Assembly (NCBI GenBank): GCA_027627225.1
Contig: CM051027.1
Coordinates: 42,283,618-42,347,617, forward strand
DNA length: 64,000 nucleotides
Source of the DNA: Congeria kusceri
Lineage: Eukaryota > Mollusca > Bivalvia > Myida > Dreissenidae
Direction of reading: 5' to 3'
Positions 34,575 through 46,743 of this stretch are shown in pieces; positions within the stretch are counted from its first letter, which is position 1, and each line of letters starts with the position of its first letter. The notes below the pieces were generated by a model. That model saw nothing but the letters and a program-made list of their open reading frames with translations. It was not told where the DNA came from and did no database searches. The position numbers and the translations under genes were made by a program.

Positions 34575-36313
34575 CCGGTGAAACCTGCGAATGGATATAA
34601 CTGAAAGCTACAAACACTGTAGCCACATTCATTTTGAGGTATCGTGTTCGGAAGTGCTTTTGCCATATAACTATGATATTGCCAAGCGTTTCTCTATTCG
34701 TTGTGGCAAATTGTGTCTCTGGAGAAGAATCATCTCAGTTAGCGACCCGTTTCGAAGTTCACAATGTATGTTTATGTAAAAACTATGAAATATATGCAAA
34801 ACAGTTTGCAACGTAATGTATACGTTTCGTAATGTTGGCGTTTCCGGTAAAACCTGCGAATGGATATAATTGAAAGCTATAAACACTGTAGCCACACTAC
34901 TGTCACATTCATATTAAGGTTTCGACTCCGGAACCGCTTTCGCAATATAACTACAATATTGGAAAGCATTTATAGCTTCGTAGTGCTGAATTGCGTCCTT
35001 CGAGATGAATCATTGCGATATCATTGCGACAGAGCAAATATCTTAGTAAGCGACACGTTCGGAGCAAATAGATAATCGATGTTTATACAAGAAATATGAA
35101 ATGTATCCAAAACAGTTTGCAACGTATTGTATGCGATTTTATCGGCGGTTCCGGTGAAACCTGCCAATTGAAATAAATGGGAGTTATAACTGAGGTAGCA
35201 ACCCCAATTTTATATTGATCTTTTGACAATATGAAGCGCATTCACTTTGCCAAGCGTTTTACTTTTCGTCGGGCTTACTTGAATATTTTCGCTAGAATCT
35301 TTGCAATACTTTGGAGAGTGTAAATTACTCAGATAGCGACGCGTTCGAAGTTCACAATTGATGTTTATGTACAAACTATCAAATGTATCCAAAACAGTTT
35401 GCAACGTTTCGTTATATTGACGTTTCCGGTGAAACTTGCGAATGGTTATAATTTAAAGCTACAAACAGTGTAGCCACACTAGTGTCACATTCATTTTTAA
35501 GGTATCGTGTTCGCAAGAGCTTTCGCAAGACATAAGTCTCCAAGCGTTTCTCTTTTCGTAGTGTCGAATACTGCATTTATCATTTAACAATGGATGTTAA
35601 TGTAAAAACTATGAAATATATCGATTTATCCAATACAGTTTTAATCGAAGATATAAATACGGTCGACACAGTGTTCTGCAACCGATCTATTGGTTATGTG
35701 CAAACCACGATCTTTTGCACGCTAACTTGGATATTGAAATGTATCAAAAACTGTTAGCGCCGTATTGTATATTTTGAAAGCTGCAAACACTGTAAGTTAA
35801 CGCGTTTGTAAGTGTTTTCGCAATTTAACTATGATATTGTCGAGCGATTCTCTCTTGGTCGAGCCGAATTGCGTCGCTCGAGAAGAATCATTGCGATACT
35901 TTGGAGGGAGCAACTATCTGTTAGACACGTTTGAAGTTCGTAACCGGTGTTTCAGAAACAAGTCTGAAATACATCAAAAACTGTTTGCAACATTTTGTAA
36001 TCGTTGCGATTTTATCGGCGTATCCGGTGAAACCTGCGAACTGAAATAAATGGGAGTTATAATTGAGGTAGAAACCCCAATTTTATATTGATCTTTTGAC
36101 AATATGAAGCGCATTCACTTTGCCAAGCATTTTACTTTTTGTCGGGCTTGCTTGAATATTTTAGCTAGAATCTTTGCAATACTTTGGAGAGTGTAAATTA
36201 CTCAGATAGCGACGCGTTCGATGTTCACAATTGATGTTCATATTTGTTTTTTAATATATCCAAAACTGTTTGCACCGTATTATAAACGTTTCGGTATGTT
36301 GGCGTTTCCGTTT
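34575..36313. repeat. HOR unit U19 (hexamer, 1,739 bp; U4 copy)
   Basis: Same markers as U4 (tatcatttaac, gtagaaacccc, ccaagcatttt) at an exact offset of 29,332 bp. Confidence 0.95.
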
Positions 36314-38052
36314 CCGGTGAAACCTGCGAATGGATATAACTGAAAGCTACAAACACTGTAGCCACATTCATTTTGAGGTATCGTGTTCGGAAGTGCTTTT
36401 GCCATATAACTATGATATTGCCAAGCGTTTCTCTATTCGTTGTGGCAAATTGTGTCTCTGGAGAAGAATCATCTCAGTTAGCGACCCGTTTCGAAGTTCA
36501 CAATGTATGTTTATGTAAAAACTATGAAATATATGCAAAACAGTTTGCAACGTAATGTATACGTTTCGTAATGTTGGCGTTTCCGGTAAAACCTGCGAAT
36601 GGATATAATTGAAAGCTATAAACACTGTAGCCACACTACTGTCACATTCATATTAAGGTTTCGACTCCGGAACCGCTTTCGCAATATAACTACAATATTG
36701 GAAAGCATTTATAGCTTCGTAGTGCTGAATTGCGTCCTTCGAGATGAATCATTGCGATATCATTGCGACAGAGCAAATATCTTAGTAAGCGACACGTTCG
36801 GAGCAAATAGATAATCGATGTTTATACAAGAAATATGAAATGTATCCAAAACAGTTTGCAACGTATTGTATGCGATTTTATCGGCGGTTCCGGTGAAACC
36901 TGCCAATTGAAATAAATGGGAGTTATAACTGAGGTAGCAACCCCAATTTTATATTGATCTTTTGACAATATGAAGCGCATTCACTTTGCCAAGCGTTTTA
37001 CTTTTCGTCGGGCTTACTTGAATATTTTCGCTAGAATCTTTGCAATACTTTGGAGAGTGTAAATTACTCAGATAGCGACGCGTTCGAAGTTCACAATTGA
37101 TGTTTATGTACAAACTATCAAATGTATCCAAAACAGTTTGCAACGTTTCGTTATATTGACGTTTCCGGTGAAACTTGCGAATGGTTATAATTTAAAGCTA
37201 CAAACAGTGTAGCCACACTAGTGTCACATTCATTTTTAAGGTATCGTGTTCGCAAGAGCTTTCGCAAGACATAAGTCTCCAAGCGTTTCTCTTTTCGTAG
37301 TGTCGAATACTGCATTTATCAGTTAACAATGGATGTTAATGTAAAAACTATGAAATATATCGATTTATCCAATACAGTTTTAATCGAAGTTATAAATACG
37401 GTCGACACAGTGTTCTGCAACCGATCTATTGGTTATGTGCAAACCACGATCTTTTGCACGCTAACTTGGATATTGAAATGTATCAAAAACTGTTAGCGCC
37501 GTATTTTATATTTTGAAAGCTGCAAACACTGTAAGTTAACGCGTTTGTAAGTGTTTTCGCAATTTAACTATGATATTGTCGAGCGATTCTCTCTTGGTCG
37601 AGCCGAATTGCGTCGCTCGAGAAGAATCAGAGCGATACTTTGGAGGGAGCAACTATCTGTTAGACACGTTTGAAGTTCGTAACCGGTGTTTCAGAAACAA
37701 TTCTGAAATACATCAAAAACTGTTTGCAACATTTTGTAATCGTTGCGATTTTATCGGCGTATCCGGTGAAACCTGCGAACTGAAATAAATGGGAGTTATA
37801 ATTGAGGTAGCAACCCCAATTTTATATTGATCTTTTGACAATATGAAGCGCATTCACTTTGCCAAGCGTTTTACTTTTTGTCGGGCTTGCTTGAATATTT
37901 TAGCTCGAATCTTTGCAATACTTTGGAGAGTGTAAATTACTCAGATAGCGACGCGTTCGATGTTCACAATTGATGTTCATATTTGTTTTTTAATATATCC
38001 AAAACTGTTTGCACCGTATTATAAACGTTTCGGTATGTTGGCGTTTCCGTTT
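36314..38052. repeat. HOR unit U20 (hexamer, 1,739 bp; U5 copy)
   Basis: The full agagcg haplotype (gaagttata, tattttatatttt, agagcgata, aacaattctg, gctcgaatc), at +29,332 bp from U5. Confidence 0.95.
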
Positions 38053-40664
38053 CCGGTGAAACCTGCGAATGGATATAACTGAAAGCTACAAACACTGTAG
38101 CCACATTCATTTTGAGGTATCGTGTTCGGAAGTGCTTTTGCCATATAACTATGATATTGCCAAGCGTTTCTCTATTCGTTGTGGCAAATTGTGTCTCTGG
38201 AGAAGAATCATCTCAGTTAGCGACCCGTTTCGAAGTTCACAATGTATGTTTATGTAAAAACTATGAAATATATGCAAAACAGTTTGCAACGTAATGTATA
38301 CGTTTCGTAATGTTGGCGTTTCCGGTAAAACCTGCGAATGGATATAATTGAAAGCTATAAACACTGTAGCCACACTACTGTCACATTCATATTAAGGTTT
38401 CGACTCCGGAACCGCTTTCGCAATATAACTACAATATTGGAAAGCATTTATAGCTTCGTAGTGCTGAATTGCGTCCTTCGAGATGAATCATTGCGATATC
38501 ATTGCGACAGAGCAAATATCTTAGTAAGCGACACGTTCGGAGCAAATAGATAATCGATGTTTATACAAGAAATATGAAATGTATCCAAAACAGTTTGCAA
38601 CGTATTGTATGCGATTTTATCGGCGGTTCCGGTGAAACCTGCCAATTGAAATAAATGGGAGTTATAACTGAGGTAGCAACCCCAATTTTATATTGATCTT
38701 TTGACAATATGAAGCGCATTCACTTTGCCAAGCGTTTTACTTTTCGTCGGGCTTACTTGAATATTTTCGCTCGAATCTTTGCTATACTTTGGAGAGTGTA
38801 AATTACTCAGATAGCGACGCGTTCGAAGTTCACAATTGATGTTTATGTACAAACCATCAAATGTATCCAAAACAGTTTGCAACGTTTCGTTATATTGACG
38901 TTTCCGGTGAAACTTGCGAATGGTTATAATTTAAAGCTACAAACAGTGTAGCCACACTAGTGTCACATTCATTTTTAAGGTATCGTGTTCGCAAGAGCTT
39001 TCGCAAGACATAAGTCTCCAAGCGTTTCTCTTTTCGTAGTGTCGAATACTGCATTTATCAGTTAACAATGGATGTTAATGTAAAAACTATGAAATATATC
39101 GATTTATCCAATACAGTTTTAATCGAAGATATAAATACGGTCGACACAGTGTTCTGCAACCGATCTATTGGTTATGTGCAAACCACGATCTTTTGCACGC
39201 TAACTTGGATATTGAAATGTATCAAAAACTGTTAGCGCCGTATTGTATATTTTGAAAGCTGCAAACACTGTAAGTTAACGCGTTTGTAAGTGTTTTCGCA
39301 ATTTAACTATGATATTGTCGAGCGATTCTCTCTTGGTCGAGCCGAATTGCGTCGCTCGAGAAGAATCATTGCGATACTTTGGAGGGAGCAACTATCTGTT
39401 AGACACGTTTGAAGTTCGTAACCGGTGTTTCAGAAACAAGTCTGAAATACATCAAAAACTGTTTGCAACATGATGTAATCATTGCGATTTTATCGGCGTA
39501 TCCGGTGAAACCTGCCAACTGAAATAAATTTGAGTTATAATTGAGGTAGCAACCCCAATTTTATATTGATCTTTTGACAATATGAAGCGCATTCACTTTG
39601 CCAAGCGTTTTACTTTTCGTCGGGCTTACTTGAATATTTTCGCTAGAATCTTTGCAATACTTTGGAGAGTGTAAATTACTCAGATAGCGACGCGTTCGAA
39701 GTTCACAATTGATGTTTATGTAGAAACTATCAAATGTATCCAAAACAGTTTGCAACGTTTCGTTATATTGACGTTTCCGGTGAAACTTGCGAATGGTTAT
39801 AATTTAAAGCTACAAACAGTGTAGCCACACTAGTGTCACATTCATTTTTAAGGTATCGTGTTCGCAAGAGCTTTCGCAAGACATAAGTCTCCAAGCGTTT
39901 CTCTTTTCGTAGTGTCGAATACTGCATTTATCAGTTAACAATGGATGTTAATGTAAAAACTATGAACTATATCGATTTATCCAATACAGTTTTAATCGAA
40001 GATATAAATACGGTCGACACAGTGTTCTGCAACCGATCTATTGGTTATGTGCAAACCACGATCTTTTGCACGCTAACTTGGATATTGAAATGTATCAAAA
40101 ACTGTTAGCGCCGTATTGTATATTTTGAAAGCTGCAAACACTGTAAGTTAACGCGTTTGTAAGTGTTTTCGCAATTTAACTATGATATTGTCGAGCGATT
40201 CTCTCTTGGTCGAGCCGAATTGCGTCGCTCGAGAAGAATCATTGCGATACTTTGGAGGGAGCAACTATCTGTTAGACACGTTTGAAGTTCGTAACCGGTG
40301 TTTCAGAAACAAGTCTGAAATACATCAAAAACTGTTTGCAACATTTTGTAATCGTTGCGATTTTATCGGCGTATCCGGTGAAACCTGCGAACTGAAATAA
40401 ATGGGAGTTATAATTGAGGTAGCAACCCCAATTTTATATTGATCTTTTGACAATATGAAGCGCATTCACTTTGCCAAGCGTTTTACTTTTTGTCGGGCTT
40501 GCTTGAATATTTTAGCTAGAATCTTTGCAATACTTTGGAGAGTGTAAATTACTCAGATAGCGACGCGTTCGATGTTCACAATTGATGTTCATATTTGTTT
40601 TTTAATATATCCAAAACTGTTTGCACCGTATTATAAACGTTTCGGTATGTTGGCGTTTCCGTTT
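38053..40664. repeat. HOR unit U21 (expanded 9-mer, 2,612 bp; U6 copy)
   Basis: Same expansion and private markers as U6 (gctatacttt, accatcaaatg, acatgatgtaatcat, aaatttgag, tatgaactatatcg), at +29,332 bp. Confidence 0.95.
39502..39776. repeat. Chimeric B2/B1 monomer (junction class 1) in U21
   Basis: Shares the private head changes cctgccaactg and aaatttgag and the B1-like body with the chimera in U6, so it is a copy of it by descent. Confidence 0.85.
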
Positions 40665-42401
40665 CCGGTGAAACCTGCGAATGGATATAACTGAAAGCTA
40701 CAAACACTGTAGCCACATTCATTTTGAGGTATCGTGTTCGGAAGTGCTTTTGCCATATAACTATGATATTGCCAAGCGTTTCTCTATTCGTTGTGGCAAA
40801 TTGTGTCTCTGGAGAAGAATCATCTCAGTTAGCGACCCGTTTCGAAGTTCACAATGTATGTTTATGTAAAAACTATGAAATATATGCAAAACAGTTTGCA
40901 ACGTAATGTATACGTTTCGTAATGTTGGCGTTTCCGGTAAAACCTGCGAATGGATATAATTGAAAGCTATAAACACTGTAGCCACACTACTGTCACATTC
41001 ATATTAAGGTTTCGACTCCGGAACCGCTTTCGCAATATAACTACAATATTGGAAAGCATTTATAGCTTCGTAGTGCTGAATTGCGTCCTTCGAGATGAAT
41101 CATTGCGATATCATTGCGACAGAGCAAATATCTTAGTAAGCGACACGTTCGGAGCAAATAGATAATCGATGTTTATACAAGAAATATGAAATGTATCCAA
41201 AACAGTTTGCAACGTATTGTATGCGATTTTATCGGCGGTTCCGGTGAAACCTGCCAATTGAAATAAATGGGAGTTATAACTGAGGTAGCAACCCCAATTT
41301 TATATTGATCTTTTGACAATATGAAGCGCATTCACTTTGCCAAGCGTTTTACTTTTCGTCGGGCTTACTTGAATATTTTCGCTAGAATCTTTGCAATACT
41401 TTGGAGAGTGTAAATTACTCAGATAGCGACGCGTTCGAAGTTCACAATTGATGTTTATGTACAAACTATCAAATGTATCCAAAACAGTTTGCAACGTTAC
41501 GTTATATTGACGTTTCCGGTGAAACTTGCGATGAAAATTATTAAAGCTACAAACAGTGTAGCCACACTAGTGTCACATTCATTTTTAAGGTATCGTGTTC
41601 GCAAGAGCTTTCGCAAGACATAAGTCTCCAAGCGTTTCTCTTTTCGTAGTGTCGAATACTGCATTTATCAGTTAACAATGGATGTTAATGTAAAAACTAT
41701 GAAATATATCGATTTATCCAATAAAGTTTTAATCGAAGATATAAATACGGTCGACACAGTGTTCTGCAACCGATCTATTGGTTATGTGCAAACCACGATC
41801 TTTTGCACGCTAACTTGGATATTGAAATGTATCAAAAACTGTTAGCGCCGTATTGTATATTTTGAAAGCTGCAAACACTGTAAGTTAACGCGTTTGTAAG
41901 TGTTTTCGCAATTTAACTATGATATTGTCGAGCGATTCTCTCTTGGTCGAGCCGAATTGCGTCGCTCGAGAAGAATCATTGCGATACTTTGGAGGGAGCA
42001 ACTATCTGTTAGACACGTTTGAAGTTCGTAACCGGTGTTTCAGAAACAAGTCTGAAATACATCAAAAACTGTTTGCAACATTTTGTAATCGTTGCGATTT
42101 TATCGGCGTATCCGGTGAAACCTGCGAACTGAAATAAATGGGAGTTATAATTGAGGTAGAAACCCCAATTTTATATTGATCTTTTGACAATATGAAGCGC
42201 ATTCACTTTGCCAAGCATTTTACTTTTTGTCGGGCTTGCTTGAATATTTTAGCTAGAATCTTTGCAATACTTTGGAGAGTGTAAATTACTCAGATAGCGA
42301 CGCGTTCGATGTTCACAATTGATGTTCATATTTGTTTTTTAATATATCCAAAACTGTTTGCACCGTATTATAAACGTTTCGGTATGTTGGCGTTTCCGTT
42401 T
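40665..42401. repeat. HOR unit U22 (hexamer, 1,737 bp; U7 copy)
   Basis: All U7-type markers are present, at +29,332 bp from U7. Confidence 0.95.
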
Positions 42402-43267
42402 CCGGTGAAGCCTGCGAATGGATATAACTGAAAGCTACAAACACTGTAGCCACATTCATTTTGAGGTATCGTGTTCGGAAGTGCTTTTGCCATATAACTA
42501 TGATATTGCCAAGCGTTTCTCTATTCGTTGTGGCAAATTGTGTCTCTCGAGAAGAATCATCTCAGTTAGCGACCCGTTTCGAAGTTCACAATGTATCTTT
42601 ATGTAAAAACTATGAAATATATGCAAAACAGTTTGCAACGTAATGTATACGTTTCGTAATGTTGGCGTTACCGGTAAAACCTGCGAATGGATATAATTGA
42701 AAGCTATAAACACTGTAGCCACACTACTGTCACATTCATATTAAGGTTTCGACTCCGGAACCGCTTTCGCAATATAACTACAATATTGGAAAGCATTTAT
42801 AGCTTCGTAGTGCTGAATTGCGTCCTTCGAGATGAATCATTGCGATATCATTGCGACAGAGCAAATATCTTAGTAAGCGACACGTTCGGAGCAAATAGAT
42901 AATCGATGTTTATACAAGAAATATGAAATGTATCCAAAACAGTTTGCAACGTATTGTATGCGATTTTATCGGCGGTTCCGGTGAAACCTGCCAATTGAAA
43001 TAAATGGGAGTTATAAATGAGGTAGCAACCCCAATTTTATATTGATCTTTTGACAATATGAAGCGCATTCACTTTGCCAAGCGTTTTACTTTTTGTCGGG
43101 CTTGCTTGAATATTTTAGCTAGAATCTTTGCAATACTTTGGAGAGTGTAAATTACTCAGATAGCGACGCGTTCGATGTTCACAATTGATGTTCATATTTG
43201 TTTTTTAATATATCCAAAACTGTTTGCACCGTATTATAAACGTTTCGGTATGTTGGCGTTTCCGTTT
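42402..43267. repeat. HOR unit U23 (contracted 3-mer, 866 bp)
   Basis: Contains only A1, A2 and one chimeric B. A1 and A2 are of the U8 type (gtgaagcctgcg, ctctcgaga, ggcgttaccgg). The B1-A3-A4-B2 stretch is collapsed to a single B, so one trimer is lost. Confidence 0.95.
42978..43267. repeat. Chimeric B1/B2 monomer (contraction junction)
   Basis: Starts as B1 (cctgccaattg, ataaatgagg) and continues as B2 from tttttgtcgggcttgc (43094 onward), including gttcgatgttc and the B2 run-out. This is the opposite polarity to the B2/B1 chimeras of the expanded units, as expected for the reciprocal product of the same kind of exchange. Confidence 0.88.
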
Positions 43268-45004
43268 CCGGTGAAACCTGCGAATGGATATAACTGAAAG
43301 CTACAAACACTGTAGCCACATTCATTTTGAGGTATCGTGTTCGGAAGTGCTTTTGCCATATAACTATGATATTGCCAAGCGTTTCTCTATTCGTTGTGGC
43401 AAATTGTGTCTCTGGAGAAGAATCATCTCAGTTAGCGACCCGTTTCGAAGTTCACAATGTATGTTTATGTAAAAACTATGAAATATATGCAAAACAGTTT
43501 GCAACGTAATGTATACGTTTCGTAATGTTGGCGTTTCCGGTAAAACCTGCGAATGGATATAATTGAAAGCTATAAACACTGTAGCCACACTACTGTCACA
43601 TTCATATTAAGGTTTCGACTCCGGAACCGCTTTCGCAATATAACTACAATATTGGAAAGCATTTATAGCTTCGTAGTGCTGAATTGCGTCCTTCGAGATG
43701 AATCATTGCGATATCATTGCGACAGAGCAAATATCTTAGTAAGCGACACGTTCGGAGCAAATAGATAATCGATGTTTATACAAGAAATATGAAATGTATC
43801 CAAAACAGTTTGCAACGTATTGTATGCGATTTTATCGGCGGTTCCGGTGAAACCTGCCAATTGAAATAAATGGGAGTTATAACTGAGGTAGCAACCCCAA
43901 TTTTATATTGATCTTTTGACAATATGAAGCGCATTCACTTTGCCAAGAGTTTTACTTTTCGTCGGGGTTACTTGAATATTTTTGCTAGAATCTTTGCAAT
44001 ACTTTGGAGAGTGTAAATTACTCAGATAGCGACGCGTTCGAAGTTCACAATTGATGTTTATGTACAAACTATCAAATGTATCCAAAACAGTTTGCAACGT
44101 TTCGTTATATTGACGTTTCCGGTGAAACTTGCGATGAAAATTATTAAAGCTACAAACAGTGTAGCCACACTAGTGTCACATTCATTTTTAAGGTATCGTG
44201 TTCGCAAGAGCTTTCGCAAGACATAAGTCTCCAAGCGTTTCTCTTTTCGTAGTGTCGAATACTGCATTTATCAGTTAACAATGGATGTTAATGTAAAAAC
44301 TATGAAATATATCGATTTATCCAATACAGTTTTAATCGAATATATAAATACGGTCGACACAGTGTTCTGCAACCGATCTATTGGTTATGTGCAAACCACG
44401 ATCTTTTGCACGCTAACTTGGATATTGAAATGTATCAAAAACTGTTAGCGCCGTATTGTATATTTTGAAAGCTGCAAACACTGTAAGTTAACGCGTTTGT
44501 AAGTGTTTTCGCAATATAACTATGATATTGTCGAGCGATTCTCTCTTGGTCGAGCCGAATTGCGTCGCTCGAGAAGAATCATTGCGATACTTTGGAGGGA
44601 GCAACTATCTGTTAGACACGTTTGAAGTTCGTAACCGGTGTTTCAGAAACAAGTCTGAAATACATCAAAAACTGTTTGCAACATTTTGTAATCGTTGCGA
44701 TTTTATCGGCGTATCCGGTGAAACCTGCGAACTGAAATAAATGGGAGTTATAATTGAGGTAGCAACCCCAATTTGATATTGATCTTTTGACAATATGAAG
44801 CGCATTCACTTTGCCAAGCGTTTTACTTTTTGTCGGGCTTGCTTGAATATTTTAGCTAGAATGTTTGCAATACTTTGGAGAGTGTAAATTACTCAGATAG
44901 CGACGCGTTCGATGTTCACAATTGATGTTCATATTTGTTTTTTAATATATCCAAAACTGTTTGCACCGTATTATAAACGTTTCGGTATGTTGGCGTTTCC
45001 GTTT
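43268..45004. repeat. HOR unit U24 (hexamer, 1,737 bp; U2-like)
   Basis: Shares with U2 gccaagagttttac, gtcggggttac, gatgaaaattattaaag, gaatatataaata, gcaatataac, caatttgatatt and tagaatgtttgc, but lacks the U2 indels in A2 and the gtacccgg change. Confidence 0.95.
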
Positions 45005-46743
45005 CCGGTGAAACCTGCGAATGGATATAACTGAAAGCTACAAACACTGTAGCCACATTCATTTTGAGGTATCGTGTTCGGAAGTGCTTTTGCCATATAA
45101 CTATGATATTGCCAAGCGTTTCTCTATTCGTTGTGGCAAATTGTGTCTCTGGAGAAGAATCATCTCAGTTAGCGACCCGTTTCGAAGTTCACAATGTATG
45201 TTTATGTAAAAACTATGAAATATATGCAAAACAGTTTGCAACGTAATGTATACGTTTCGTAATGTTGGCGTTTCCGGTAAAACCTGCGAATGGATATAAT
45301 TGAAAGCTATAAACACTGTAGCCACACTACTGTCACATTCATATTAAGGTTTCGACTCCGGAACCGCTTTCGCAATATAACTACAATATTGGAAAGCATT
45401 TATAGCTTCGTAGTGCTGAATTGCGTCCTTCGAGATGAATCATTGCGATATCATTGCGACAGAGCAAATATCTTAGTAAGCGACACGTTCGGAGCAAATA
45501 GATAATCGATGTTTATACAAGAAATATGAAATGTATCCAAAACAGTTTGCAACGTATTGTATGCGATTTTATCGGCGGTTCCGGTGAAACCTGCCAATTG
45601 AAATAAATGGGAGTTATAACTGAGGTAGCAACCCCAATTTTATATTGATCTTTTGACAATATGAAGCGCATTCACTTTGCCAAGCGTTTTACTTTTCGTC
45701 GGGCTTACTTGAATATTTTCGCTAGAATCTTTGCAATACTTTGGAGAGTGTAAATTACTCAGATAGCGACGCGTTCGAAGTTCACAATTGATGTTTATGT
45801 AGAAACTATCAAATGTATCCAAAACAGTTTGCAACGTTTCGTTATATTGACGTTTCCGGTGAAACTTGCGAATGGTTATAATTTAAAGCTACAAACAGTG
45901 TAGCCACACTAGTGTCACATTCATTTTTAAGGTATCGTGTTCGCAAGAGCTTTCGCAAGACATAAGTCTCCAAGCGTTTCTCTTTTCGTAGTGTCGAATA
46001 CTGCATTTATCAGTTAACAATGGATATTAATGTAAAAACTATGAAATATATCGATTTATCCAATACAGTTTTAATCGAAGATATAAATACGGTCGACACA
46101 GTGTTCTGCAACCGATCTATTGGTTATGTGCAAACCACGATCTTTTGCACGCTAACTTGGATATTGAAATGTATCAAAAACTGTTAGCGCCGTATTGTAT
46201 ATTTTGAAAGCTGCAAACACTGTAAGTTAACGCGTTTGTAAGTGTTTTCGCAATTTAACTATGATATTGTCGAGCGATTCTCTCTTGGTCGAGCCGAATT
46301 GCGTCGCTCGAGAAGAATCATTGCGATACGTTGGAGGGAGCAACTATCTGTTAGACACGTTTGAAGTTCGTAACCGGTGTTTCAGAAACAAGTCTGAAAT
46401 ACATCAAAAACTGTTTGCAACATTTTGTAATCGTTGCGATTTTATCGGCGTATCCGGTGAAACCTGCGAACTGAAATAAATGGGAGTTATAATTGAGGTA
46501 GAAACCCCAATTTTATATTGATCTTTTGACAATATGAAGCGCATTCACTTTGCCAAGCGTTTTACTTTTTGTCGGGCTTGCTTGAATATTTTAGCTCGAA
46601 TCTTTGCAATACTTTGGAGAGTGTAAATTACTCAGATAGCGACGCGTTCGATGTTCACAATTGATGTTCATATTTGTTTTTTAATATATCCAAAACTGTT
46701 TGCACCGTATTATAAACGTTTCGGTATGTTGGCGTTTCCGTTT
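45005..46743. repeat. HOR unit U25 (hexamer, 1,739 bp; U3-like)
   Basis: Shares gtagaaactatc, ggatattaatg, gatacgttgg, gtagaaacccc and gctcgaatc with U3, but lacks the 3-bp deletion and the ccggttaaacc change of U3. Confidence 0.95.

Larger units (their letters stand above)
34437..43093. repeat. Long-range segmental duplication, right copy (about 8.66 kb)
   Basis: Right-hand counterpart of 5105-13761. It ends exactly at the chimeric B of U23, so the contraction happened in, or at the edge of, this copy. Confidence 0.8.
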
